A DNA stretch of 64,000 nt from contig NZ_JAKHSK010000019.1 of assembly GCF_023499215.1 (NCBI RefSeq), forward strand, positions 22,109 through 86,108, read 5' to 3'. Below are positions 25,103-33,081 of this stretch, piece by piece; position 1 is the stretch's first letter; each line of letters starts with the position of its first letter. Both the position numbers and the translations under genes were made by a program. Under the pieces are notes generated by a model. It did no database searches and was not told the DNA's origin. It saw nothing but the letters and a program-made list of their open reading frames with translations. This DNA comes from Zunongwangia pacifica (GTDB taxonomy: Bacteria; Bacteroidota; Bacteroidia; Flavobacteriales; Flavobacteriaceae).

Positions 25103-26050
25103 TTATTGCACGGAAGAAGTCTGATCTAATGCAGCCTTAAATCCTTTTGCAAGTTCTTCCGGGTTTCCCTTGGCCCAAAAATGCATATAAAACAATCGGG
25201 GCTTCTCAAAAAGCATATGGTTATGGAGTGCTGCAACTTCAATATTGTTTTTTGCCAATTCTGTAATGACCGCATTTACTTCTTCAGCCTTCATTACAAA
25301 ATCGCCCGTGATAACAGCCTCGTTTTTATTGATGGCCTGAAAGCCAATTGCGGTGGCAATCCCAAATGTTGAAGGCATAGTGTTGCCGTTCATAGTAATA
25401 GCCCCTTTCCTGGGGAAACCATATTTCAATAAATTTCCACCTTCTTTGCCATTCTCCCCCAGGATCTTCTTAACCGGAGCCCAATCCATTCCCTTGTTTT
25501 CGTTTTTATTTGATGTTTCGGTCAATGGCGTGGCGGTAAGCGCGTAGGCACCTTTCATAATTTTAGATAGCTCCAAAGCATCACCATTTCCCGCGATGTG
25601 CATATAAATCAGCCGTGGTTGTTCCCGTAACAAATGGTTATGAACGGCGGTTATTAAAATGCCGTTTTCTTTTAAATAAGGTATGACCTTGGGAATTTCG
25701 TTGTCCAACAAAACCATATCCCCCATAATTTGCGTATTCTTCCCCATTGGGCGGTAGGCTATCCAGGAAGTATAAGCCAAGCCCGCCTCCACAGACACCC
25801 CATCAATTTTTAGGTGAATATCGGTACGGGGAAAGGTAACTTTGTAAAATTCTTTATTGTCCGCAAGTTTTTTGTTCCAGAAACCGTCTATTTCATTAAC
25901 ATTAAATGAATTTTGCTGAACCAAATTCATTGAATCCCGAGAAACAGATTTTTCAATTTTTGGGTTTTTATCTTCTTTGGGTTTTTCATTGCGATTATTG
26001 CAGGCAACTAATAATCCCAAAATACTTAATACAATCAGTAGCTTTTTCAT
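25103..26050 (-). CDS. DUF1259 (LppY/LpqO-like) lipoprotein with two domains
   Basis: The 315-residue protein has a lipobox (LLVAC, Cys 17). Two similar domains follow, each ending in a His-rich signature: LITAVHNHLLREQPRLIYMHIAG (~145-167) and VAALHNHMLFEKPRLFYMHFWA (~277-298). This is the DUF1259 duplication. The conserved HNH and MH residues suggest metal binding. It lies between two repeat copies (B and C) and next to a broken propeller gene, so it looks like a cargo gene. Function of the family is not established. Confidence 0.85.
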   Translation of the reverse strand: MKKLLIVLSILGLLVACNNRNEKPKEDKNPKIEKSVSRDSMNLVQQNSFNVNEIDGFWNKKLADNKEFYKVTFPRTDIHLKIDGVSVEAGLAYTSWIAYRPMGKNTQIMGDMVLLDNEIPKVIPYLKENGILITAVHNHLLREQPRLIYMHIAGNGDALELSKIMKGAYALTATPLTETSNKNENKGMDWAPVKKILGENGKEGGNLLKYGFPRKGAITMNGNTMPSTFGIATAIGFQAINKNEAVITGDFVMKAEEVNAVITELAKNNIEVAALHNHMLFEKPRLFYMHFWAKGNPEELAKGFKAALDQTSSVQ

Positions 26051-26135
26051 CTTGAAAATGATTTTTTTAAAGTTAAGAAAAGTTATGATTAAATCATAAA
26101 AACAGTTCTGCCAATGCAGAAATTCCGCTCTGAAA

Positions 26136-26358
26136 TATGAAAACGCATTATCCTCTTGAAGTAGGGTTTAAAGCGGACTTGACTTCAAAGGTGTAGATGG
26201 GAATGGAGTTTGGCCGCTTCCCGACTTTTCTCGGGAACAAGCGGGCAAGTGGAATGGGAATCGGAAGCTTTGGGGTTGTGTCCAAGATCTTGTTAGGAAA
26301 GTTCTTTGCCCGGAATGTAGCATTTCGCGAAATGCAGGGGAATATGCTGAATGGGATT
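26136..26358. repeat. Structured repeat, copy C
   Basis: It is the third copy, 1.4 kb from copy B and in the same orientation, with the DUF1259 gene between. Hairpin 1 pairs CCGCTT with AAGCGG and CCCGA with TCGGG (a G-C pair where copy B has G-T). Hairpin 2 is the perfect palindrome GCATTTCGCGAAATGC at 26320-26335. No gene other than this repeat is seen in 26051-26440. Confidence 0.85.
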
Positions 26359-26440
26359 GCAAAACCAACTTTCCAAATAAACTCTTTCGCTCAGAATAAA
26401 AAAAATCCAGTTTAAGGTACTGGATAAACCTTTATCGGCA

Positions 26441-27277
26441 TTAAGCCATTTCATAAACGGCATCGAACAGTTTTTTGTCCAAGCGTTCCTGTTGTGAAAA
26501 GCTTTTCTTCAATGTATTGTGAAGCATTTGATTAAAAGCATTATAGCCTATCCACAAATTTGGAGCTTCATTGAGCAACAACGCTTCATTATCCAAAATT
26601 TCAAGGACTTCACGGGATTTCTTTGAAGGATCGTTGTTCTTATCGCTACATTCATACCGGAACAATTTAGTGCTTTCCAGAATTTTCCTTACAAATTCTT
26701 TGGTGTCGATGATTTGAAATTCCCTCATTCTGTCGAACTTCTCAGTAATCGTGTAGAATTCATTATCTACGAACTTATCGAACAGATTATTCAACCTTGG
26801 CATTATCAGGTCGGTATTGTTCTTACTATGCTTGATGGCGAACTCGATTTCGGCCTGTGAAACGTGCAGGCCATTGGAGCAAACCTCCCTATAAAAGCCA
26901 AAATGTCCCGATGTCTTTTCGCTACCATCATAGGAATTCTTGAACCGCAGCATTGGCAATATCAGGTCTTTTTCATTCTTGACCGAGAATTGGCTGTTGT
27001 CATCGATGATAAAATCGGTTATAAATGACCTGTCATCCCTGTTGATCGTTCGTTTCTGATAATTCAGCTTGGCATCGGTCAACATTTCTTCGGCTTTCTT
27101 GAAGAAGAGCTCATTGGGTACGTGGCCGTAGCTGTTTGATATTACGTTGACAATTTTACCATTGGAAATTATGGCATTTTCAAGTCCCCGTCGGGATTCC
27201 ATCTGGGTCAGGCTTTTCAAGGATTTCATTTCTGATGGAACGAAGATGTCATCCTGCTGTAAATTTGATAAATACAT
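26441..27277 (-). CDS. DUF932-like ICE protein
   Basis: The 278-residue protein fits the DUF932 phage/plasmid-related group by order of segments: ISNSYGHVPNELFFKKAEEML, FRFKN-type LRFKNSYDGSEKTSGHFGFYREVCSNGLHV, and a C-terminal helical part with LNEAPNLWIGYNAFNQMLHN. Its function in conjugative elements is unknown; relatives are common near ssb and mob genes. No catalytic residue can be named. It is followed by the structured repeat C. Confidence 0.75.
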   Translation of the reverse strand: MYLSNLQQDDIFVPSEMKSLKSLTQMESRRGLENAIISNGKIVNVISNSYGHVPNELFFKKAEEMLTDAKLNYQKRTINRDDRSFITDFIIDDNSQFSVKNEKDLILPMLRFKNSYDGSEKTSGHFGFYREVCSNGLHVSQAEIEFAIKHSKNNTDLIMPRLNNLFDKFVDNEFYTITEKFDRMREFQIIDTKEFVRKILESTKLFRYECSDKNNDPSKKSREVLEILDNEALLLNEAPNLWIGYNAFNQMLHNTLKKSFSQQERLDKKLFDAVYEMA

Positions 27278-27471
27278 AACATTTGATTTTAGTTAAACAA
27301 TAAATATTTAAGCTAGAACCAAACGGAAGATAAAATCTCGGCTCAAAAGGAAACGGATATAAAAGGAGCGAGAAACGAGCCCGATTATGCCGTAGTCTTT
27401 TGATGGGAGTATTTTACGGGTTTACCTTTGCGCATATATTGATTGAATACTCTCTCTCTCTCTCTTTTAAG

Positions 27472-27502
27472 AAAAAAAAACCTACTCTTGTGAAGTAGGC
27501 TT
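27472..27502 (-). terminator. Terminator after the 135-residue ICE gene
   Basis: On the minus strand GCCTACT, a 7-nt loop and AGTAGG are followed by a run of nine T. It lies about 27 bp after the stop codon at 27529. A (CT)n microsatellite sits just beside it. Confidence 0.8.
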
Positions 27503-27528
27503 TCCTCTTTTAAGGATTTGAAAGTAGC

Positions 27529-27936
27529 TTAGAGCTCAAATTGTAAAATCTGTTCCTCAATTTCAGACTTTCTTTCCTCCAAAGTGGATTGCAAGTGTGT
27601 TGTGACCAATTTGATAAGGTTCGTATTGGTCGTTTTAAACTCCAAATTGTGGGAATCCCTGATGTAAAATGAAGCTGAATCCCCTTGGTTGTAGTTGAAT
27701 TTCGTCAATTCGTTCAAGGTCTGGGTTAACCGTTCCCGTTGGGTGGCCAATCCTCTCAGTTTTTCAAAATTTTGGATCCTGTCATCCAAACTGATGGTAG
27801 CTTTTTTGGATGCTACCGTTTTTTCTGTCGAAGCAGCTTTTCCGATAGCTTCATCTGTCAGCTTTTTCTGTACTTCCTTTTTAACGGATGCAGTATCCTT
27901 TTTTGAAGTTCCGTTTTGTTTTACTGTTGTTGCCAT
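27529..27936 (-). CDS. Hypothetical ICE protein, coiled-coil-like
   Basis: The start at 27936 (MATTVKQNG) is preferred to the longer frame because the added 19 codons fall in an A/T-rich leader. The 135-residue product has a Lys/Ser/Thr-rich, probably disordered N-terminus and a helical C-terminal half (LDDRIQNFEKLRGLATQRERL; LQSTLEERKSEIEEQILQFEL). I recognise no domain. It has its own terminator and lies between the DUF932-like gene and the integrase. The 349-bp gap before the integrase shows no gene. Confidence 0.6.
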   Translation of the reverse strand: MATTVKQNGTSKKDTASVKKEVQKKLTDEAIGKAASTEKTVASKKATISLDDRIQNFEKLRGLATQRERLTQTLNELTKFNYNQGDSASFYIRDSHNLEFKTTNTNLIKLVTTHLQSTLEERKSEIEEQILQFEL

Positions 27937-28285
27937 AATTAAAAATTTTAAGTTAAACATTATTTTAAATCGTTTTGGCAGCTTGTTAGGCAACTAGCAA
28001 TACCAAAACAGGGCATCAACAGCCACGGGGAGGAAGGGGCAAGGTATGAGCGGTTATTTTTCGCAGAAAAATGTTCGGCATCCCGAAGGGCTTGACCTTG
28101 AACAAGCGGTGGATGTGGCTACATTTGCCCACGGTTTGGTTTTGGTGGCCTCAGCTGACCGAAAAATAAAATGACTTAACGCAGAAATTTATGGCTCAAT
28201 AAAAACTGAAATCTGCAAGGGATCAGGCAAGAAAAAATAAGAGTGCCGACTGGATTAGAACCTAAAAGGAATTTTACAAACCGAA

Positions 28286-29539
28286 TTATTGATAATGCAC
28301 CCTTGTTTCGGCCTTGTCCGTGGTGTTTAATTTACTGCGCAACGAACGCATATCCGATGACACTTTTTGTTCGATGACCCTCGCGTAGATTTGCGTTGTG
28401 GAAAGCTTTGTATGCCCCAACAATTTTGAAACGGTCTCAATGGGCACCCCGTTGGAAAGCGTGACGGTGGTTGCAAACGTATGCCTTGCCGCGTGGAACG
28501 TAAGCTTTTTATTAATTTTTAGAATTGCCGCAATTTCCTTCAAATACTTGTTGATTTTCTGATTGGAAAACACCGGCAACAGTTCTTCTTGCTTGCCTTT
28601 AGGTTCTTGGTCATACTTTTTCAGGATGTCAAGGGCTTTATCCAACAGGGGGATTTTAACCGCCTCACCGTTCTTTTCCCTCTTAGTAAATATCCAGTAA
28701 TCCCCATCAATGCCACGTACAATATGGTCATCACAGAGCAATTTCACATCAATATAGGACAAGCCCGTATAACAGGCAAAAACAAAAACGTCCCTTGTTT
28801 TCTGGTGCATCCCTTTGGAAAGCTTACCGGATTCCAAAACTTCAAGTTCCGACTGGGATAAAAATGCCCGTTGGTGTTTTGTGAACTTTAGCGAGAATCT
28901 CACAAAAGGGTCTTTCTCGATCCATTCCAATCGAAGTGCAAGGTTCATCATCTTTTTCAAACGTTCCAGATGTTTCATAACCCCGTTGTTCTTTAGGGGC
29001 TGGGAACGGTTTATGGATTTTCCGTTGCGCAGGAACTGTTCAAAGTCAATGATGAATTTATAGGAAAGATGTTTCAGGAAAACGTCATTGGTTTTCAATT
29101 TGTGCTTCAAATACCTTTTAATGTAGCGTTCCGTAGTGAAATAATTTTTCAGCGTTCCCGGCTTGAGTACCGAAACCATATTCTTGTTGTGGTAGGTAAC
29201 CAGTTGAAGCAGCGATTTGTGCTGTTCATCTTCCCCAAGGTAACGGGCCTTGATTGCTTGGGCGGTAACATATTTGGATTCGCCCAGAAGCTGTTTGTGG
29301 CAAGCCAACAAATCGGAATACACTTGGTCAAGGTAAACATTTAGTGCCTTGCCATCGGAAGTCCTAAGTGTTGACCTTTTGGAACGGGTATCCCAATAGG
29401 TAACCGATGTAAATCGTTTTAAACTGATTTCTGCACGTTTTCCATCGACCGTGATTCGGGCATAAATGGGGGCGAAATCATCTTTTTTCTTGGCCATACT
29501 CAGCCAAAAATGAATGGTAAAAGTCTTTGAAGTCTGCAT
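28286..29539 (-). CDS. int: Tyrosine recombinase (IntDOT-type integrase)
   Basis: The start at 29539 (MQTSKTFTIHFWLS) fits the family better than the 15-codon longer frame. The 417-residue enzyme has an N-terminal arm-binding domain, a SAM-like core-binding domain and a catalytic domain with HAARH (His349, Arg352), LLGH (His376) and the nucleophile Tyr385 in TTQIYARV. The position of the first catalytic Arg reads TGLSYIDVKLL with Ser261. IntDOT of CTnDOT also has Ser there (Ser259), so this is a mark of that subclass. It is next to tRNA-Pro and reads away from it. Confidence 0.95.
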   Translation of the reverse strand: MQTSKTFTIHFWLSMAKKKDDFAPIYARITVDGKRAEISLKRFTSVTYWDTRSKRSTLRTSDGKALNVYLDQVYSDLLACHKQLLGESKYVTAQAIKARYLGEDEQHKSLLQLVTYHNKNMVSVLKPGTLKNYFTTERYIKRYLKHKLKTNDVFLKHLSYKFIIDFEQFLRNGKSINRSQPLKNNGVMKHLERLKKMMNLALRLEWIEKDPFVRFSLKFTKHQRAFLSQSELEVLESGKLSKGMHQKTRDVFVFACYTGLSYIDVKLLCDDHIVRGIDGDYWIFTKREKNGEAVKIPLLDKALDILKKYDQEPKGKQEELLPVFSNQKINKYLKEIAAILKINKKLTFHAARHTFATTVTLSNGVPIETVSKLLGHTKLSTTQIYARVIEQKVSSDMRSLRSKLNTTDKAETRVHYQ

Positions 29540-29633
29540 AAACTCTCGCTTTAAGTGAATAATCGATTTGTTTACGAAAGTCAAATCGCTGCGAAAGTCA
29601 AGTATATTGAATTACCAATGTAGTAAAAATTCT

Positions 29634-29663
29634 GGTAACAATTTAGGTAACCGAATAGGTAAC
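29634..29663. repeat. Three GGTAAC direct repeats at 12-bp period
   Basis: GGTAAC occurs at 29634, 29646 and 29658 with different 6-bp spacers. The array lies between the integrase start and the tRNA, where arm-type integrase or Xis sites are expected. Confidence 0.6.
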
Positions 29664-29705
29664 CTTTGAATTGATATTAAAGCCAATCTTAGGATTTCAA
29701 GAAAA

Positions 29706-29726
29706 ATGAAAATCCTTGATTTTCAT
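29706..29726. repeat. Perfect 9-bp inverted repeat near the ICE end
   Basis: ATGAAAATC and GATTTTCAT are separated by CTT. It is located 41 bp from the tRNA-Pro 3' end and may be part of the attachment region or a terminator-like hairpin. Confidence 0.5.
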
Positions 29727-29743
29727 AAGATTAGCTATAATTT

Positions 29744-29759
29744 GGTGTCCATTGACACC
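29744..29759. repeat. GGTGTC-CATT-GACACC hairpin after tRNA-Pro
   Basis: A 6-bp stem with 4-nt loop starts 8 bp past the 3' end of tRNA-Pro. It could end the tRNA transcript or belong to the integrase core site; there is no long T run. Confidence 0.35.
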
Positions 29760-29766
29760 GTAATTG

Positions 29767-29841
29767 TCGGGGTGGCAGGATTCGAACCTGCGACCTCCTG
29801 CTCCCAAAGCAGGCGCGATGACCGGGCTACGCTACACCCCG
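29767..29841 (-). tRNA. tRNA-Pro (anticodon TGG)
   Basis: The minus strand folds as a cloverleaf: acceptor arms CGGGGTG and CACCCCG with discriminator A, anticodon loop with TGG within CTTTGGGAG, and a T arm with GGTTCGAATCC. The 3' end faces the integrase, so this gene is the likely integration target. CCA is not encoded. Confidence 0.95.
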
Positions 29842-29875
29842 AGTTATTTATGAATCGCGACTTGGACGCGATGAA

Positions 29876-29960
29876 GCGGAGAGACTGGGATTCGAACCCA
29901 GGCATCCAAAAAGGATGACAGCTTAGCAGGCTGCTGCATTACCACTCTGCCACCTCTCCG
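29876..29960 (-). tRNA. tRNA-Ser (anticodon GCT)
   Basis: The minus strand shows acceptor arms CGGAGAG and CTCTCCG, anticodon loop CTGCTAA (GCT), a long variable arm (CATCC ... GGATG) typical of tRNA-Ser, and GGTTCGAATCC in the T arm. It lies upstream of tRNA-Pro in the same transcript, 34 bp apart. Confidence 0.95.
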
Positions 29961-30002
29961 TTTAGTCTTAAAAAGAACGTTTCGCAAGCATTTTTGCGGT
30001 TG

Positions 30003-30034
30003 CAAATGTATATCAAACTTACGAAGCCTGCAAA
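30003..30034 (-). promoter_or_regulatory. Promoter of the tRNA-Ser/tRNA-Pro pair
   Basis: Read on the minus strand, TTTG (30034-30031) and TACATTTG (30010-30003) are 20 bp apart, an exact match to the Bacteroidota TTTG-N19-21-TAnnTTTG promoter. It lies about 43 bp upstream of tRNA-Ser. Confidence 0.8.
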
Positions 30035-30130
30035 CCTTTTGTCGCTTTTTTCTCTTTATTTTTCGGTACTTCCGTTCATTTTGGCCTTAAGATTCTTTTT
30101 ATCAGTAAGTTAAAATTCAATAAAAATTTA

Positions 30131-31363
30131 TCAATTTTCCAGTTGTATAAATTTTGCCACCGCACCGATAATGCGCTCGTGTTTTTTGACAAATGGATTG
30201 TCCGTATTCCAAACATAACCCGCTAAAACCGCACAAATTTGTCGCTTAAACTCGGGATTAGGAGACTTATGAAAGAAAATATCCTGTAAATCACCATTAT
30301 ACCAGTCTCTTACATAACTGGAAAAAACGGCAATACCTTGCTTCATATACTCGGCATAATCAGCTTGCCAGTCTGGTTGCTCGCCATTTAGCTCTTTTAA
30401 GGCAAGTTTAGCGGCTCTAAGCCCGGATTCGGTCGCAAAACTAACGCCAGAGGAAAATACAGGATCTAAAAATTCGGCACTATTACCCGTCAAAGCAAAT
30501 TTATCTCCGTAAAGACATTTAACGCTTTTAGCGATGTGTTTGATGTTCTTCGGAATAAACTCCAATGGATAATTATCAAATCTGCCTTTATAATAGTTTA
30601 ATTTTGAGATCATTTGTGTAAGGCTAACTTCGGGATCTTTATCAAATTGATCAAACCATTCAGTTGGCGCCACAAAACCTAAACTTGTTTTTCCGTTAGA
30701 GAAGGGGATATACCAAAACCAAACTTGGGTCTCTAAAACCTCAAAAGTGATCAATTCACCTTCTTTCCCTTGGGGCCGATTCGTTTCTTGGATATGAGTG
30801 AACACAGACGAGTGAGATTCTAGCGTAGAAGCCTGTTCTAAATCCAATAACTTTGGCAATACGCGGCCAAAACCACTACTATCGATCACAAATTTTGCTT
30901 CGATTTCAGATTGTTTTCCGTCTTTATGCTGGATCGTGATTACGGGATTTTCGTTACTAAAATCTGCGGCAGTAACTTCGGTTTCAAAAGCTATATCCAC
31001 GCCACGAAACTGTATTTCTTTTGCTAAGACATGATCAAAATCGGCTCTGGGCACCTGCCAGGTCCAATCCCAACCTTCACCGAATTTCTGACTAAAATCA
31101 AATTCTCCCACTTTATCATCTTTGATAAAACGAGCCCCAAATTTTTTCTGAAATCCATGTTTTTCGATAATTTCCAGTAAGCCGGCTTCAGCAAAATTAT
31201 CCATACAACGCGGAATCAAACTTTCGCCAATGCTAAACCTTGGGAATTGTTGTTTTTCGACCACTTTGAGTTGAACATTATGTTGCTGAAGATAACCGGC
31301 AGAAACCATTCCCGATGGCCCGGCACCAATGATTAGGATATCAGTAAATTCTCTTTTCATCAT
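30131..31363 (-). CDS. FAD-dependent oxidoreductase, halogenase-like
   Basis: The 410-residue flavoprotein has the dinucleotide motif IIGAGPSGMVSAGYL (~10-24) and an ERQ-type loop (VEKQQFPRFSIGESL). GWDWTWQVPR near residue 96 resembles the GWxWxIP motif of tryptophan-halogenase-like flavoenzymes. The C-terminal LTGNSAEFLDPVFSSGVSFA is the second flavin site. In flexirubin clusters such enzymes are thought to hydroxylate or modify the aryl head group. It is divergently transcribed from the ammonia-lyase gene, with a 179-bp spacer that holds the cluster promoter. Substrate is inferred. Confidence 0.85.
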   Translation of the reverse strand: MMKREFTDILIIGAGPSGMVSAGYLQQHNVQLKVVEKQQFPRFSIGESLIPRCMDNFAEAGLLEIIEKHGFQKKFGARFIKDDKVGEFDFSQKFGEGWDWTWQVPRADFDHVLAKEIQFRGVDIAFETEVTAADFSNENPVITIQHKDGKQSEIEAKFVIDSSGFGRVLPKLLDLEQASTLESHSSVFTHIQETNRPQGKEGELITFEVLETQVWFWYIPFSNGKTSLGFVAPTEWFDQFDKDPEVSLTQMISKLNYYKGRFDNYPLEFIPKNIKHIAKSVKCLYGDKFALTGNSAEFLDPVFSSGVSFATESGLRAAKLALKELNGEQPDWQADYAEYMKQGIAVFSSYVRDWYNGDLQDIFFHKSPNPEFKRQICAVLAGYVWNTDNPFVKKHERIIGAVAKFIQLEN

Positions 31364-31475
31364 TTTCGAAATAGACGGAATTTATTAGCGTTCGTAATAA
31401 ACTGCTCAGCATAAATTCATGAAGCATTTATTATAAAATTGTTTTTAATTCGAGGCAAGCCGCAGCGCATTTCAT

Positions 31476-31505
31476 CTCGATTATCGAGTAAATATAGTAC
31501 ATTTG
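31476..31505 (+). promoter_or_regulatory. Pigment operon promoter with overlapping palindrome
   Basis: TACATTTG at 31498-31505 is a perfect -7 box. The palindrome CTCGAT-T-ATCGAG (31476-31488) covers the -33 position, where no TTTG is present. This suggests that a regulator bound there controls the promoter. Confidence 0.5.
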
Positions 31506-31542
31506 CGGATTAACCAATACGGTGACATCTATTCTAAATACT

Positions 31543-33081
31543 ATGCTTAGCATCAAAGCTCCATTAAAATTAGTTGATTTTCAAAAGGTTTTGTTTGAAA
31601 ACCAAAAACTTGAAATTTCGAACGAAATTCGGCAAAAAGCGGAAAATTCATTTCATTTTCTTCAGGAATTCGCGAAAGATAAAGTGATTTACGGAGTAAA
31701 TACCGGTTTTGGCCCGATGGCCCAGTATCGAATAAAAGACGAAGATCGCCTGCAATTACAGTATAATTTAATTAGAAGTCATGCTTCAGGGACCGGAAAA
31801 CCTATAGCCCCATTATATGTTAAAGCCTCGATGTTGGCGCGTTTACATACGCTTTCACTAGGATATTCCGGGGTTCATACCTCGGTTTTAGAAACCATGC
31901 AGCAGCTTATCAATCAGGATATTACCCCACTTATATTCGAACATGGTGGAGTAGGGGCTTCGGGAGATTTAGTGCAACTGGCACACCTGGCCCTGGTACT
32001 TATCGGTGAAGGCGAGGTTTTTTATAAAGGTGAGCGAAAATCAACAATATCGGTTTTTGAAAAGTTACATATTAAACCTATCCAAATTAAATTACGTGAA
32101 GGCCTGGCCTTGATCAACGGCACTTCTGTAATGACGGGGATTGGAATTGTAAATATAATTCACGCCAGACGATTACTGGAATGGTCGGTTTGTTGTTCTT
32201 CAATGCTTAATGAATTAGTGGCGGCCTATTCAGATCATTTTTCGGCAGAATTAAATGCTTCGAAAGTACATGAAAGTCAGCATAGCATTGCTGAAATGAT
32301 GCGGAAGCACTTAAAGGATAGTAAACGCATTAAAAATCGACAGGATCATCTCTATCGAGATTCGTCGAATACGGAAGCTATTTTTTCAGAGAAAGTTCAG
32401 GAATATTATAGTTTACGTTGTATCCCACAGATACTGGGACCGGTTTTAAACACGATTAATGCTGCGGAAAAGATTTTGATGGACGAAGTAAATTCAGCTA
32501 ACGATAACCCCATTGTTTCCGTAGAAAAGCAAATGGTCTATCACGGCGGAAATTTTCACGGCGATTTTATCTCGCTGGAAATGGATAAATTAAAACTGGT
32601 CATTACACGATTATCGATGTTGGCCGAGCGGCAGTTAAATTACCTGCTAAATAGCAAACTCAACGAAATATTCCCGCCATTTGTCAATTTGGGTACCTTG
32701 GGACTTAATTTTGGTCTGCAAGGCGCACAATTTACCGCAGTCTCCACCACAGCAGAAAATCAAACGCTTTCTAATAGCATGTATGTGCATAGCATCCCGA
32801 ATAATAATGACAATCAGGATATCGTAAGTATGGGCACCAATGCTGCAACGATGACTAAAACGGTGATCGATAATGCTTATCAGGTACTGGCGATAGAAAT
32901 GATGGCGATTATACAGGGTATAAAATATATTGATGATTTAGAGGGCTTTAGTGAACGATCGAAGGCTGTTTTTAAGCAATTTCAGGATAAAATAGTTTTG
33001 AAAAAACAACATGATTTTCCGTTATATGCAACGATAAAGGAGGTTACAAAGTCTTTAAAAGAAAACGACGTTTATAAATGA
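31543..33081 (+). CDS. Tyrosine ammonia-lyase
   Basis: The MIO prosthetic group forms from Ala-Ser-Gly at residues 139-141 in FEHGGVGASGDLVQLAHLALVLIGEGEV. The opening GVNTGFGPMAQYRIK and LQYNLIRSHASGTGKP, and later SIPNNNDNQDIVSMGTN, match the F. johnsoniae tyrosine ammonia-lyase almost word for word, so Tyr to 4-hydroxycinnamate is the best reading; His or Phe are less likely. Start at ATG 31543 is preferred to GTG 31522 by alignment. Its last 4 bp overlap the ketoreductase gene. It should make the aryl starter of the pigment. Confidence 0.93.
   Translation: MLSIKAPLKLVDFQKVLFENQKLEISNEIRQKAENSFHFLQEFAKDKVIYGVNTGFGPMAQYRIKDEDRLQLQYNLIRSHASGTGKPIAPLYVKASMLARLHTLSLGYSGVHTSVLETMQQLINQDITPLIFEHGGVGASGDLVQLAHLALVLIGEGEVFYKGERKSTISVFEKLHIKPIQIKLREGLALINGTSVMTGIGIVNIIHARRLLEWSVCCSSMLNELVAAYSDHFSAELNASKVHESQHSIAEMMRKHLKDSKRIKNRQDHLYRDSSNTEAIFSEKVQEYYSLRCIPQILGPVLNTINAAEKILMDEVNSANDNPIVSVEKQMVYHGGNFHGDFISLEMDKLKLVITRLSMLAERQLNYLLNSKLNEIFPPFVNLGTLGLNFGLQGAQFTAVSTTAENQTLSNSMYVHSIPNNNDNQDIVSMGTNAATMTKTVIDNAYQVLAIEMMAIIQGIKYIDDLEGFSERSKAVFKQFQDKIVLKKQHDFPLYATIKEVTKSLKENDVYK

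Larger units (their letters stand above)
1..29766. mobile_element. Integrative and conjugative element of the CTnDOT/Bacteroidota type (left end outside window)
   Basis: The stretch carries a full set of ICE functions: tyrosine recombinase, RteC-like regulator, excisionase-like HTH protein, VirB-like mating-pair operon, coupling protein, relaxase with a BfmA-like partner, SSB and accessory cargo. The right boundary is inferred to lie between the integrase start (29539) and the 3' end of tRNA-Pro (29767), because the integrase lies next to that tRNA and chromosomal-type genes begin beyond it. No second copy of the tRNA 3' end was found by eye, so the left attachment site is presumably upstream of the window. 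It is an inference that the cargo at 1-3953 belongs to the element. Confidence 0.85.

Noticed and set aside
27440..27466. (CT)n microsatellite
   Set aside because: It lies just beyond a gene terminator in a non-coding gap, with no gene or box downstream that phase variation could control.
27994..28285. Possible gene or RNA between the 135-residue ICE gene and the integrase
   Set aside because: A distant TTATTTTTCG / CGAAAAATAA pair is present but separated by about 90 bp with no intermediate pairing or open frame of note.
29706..29918. 70-residue plus-strand frame across the tRNA pair
   Set aside because: It runs antisense through both tRNAs; the peptide (for example GVAGFEPATS) is a well-known artefact of tRNA genes.
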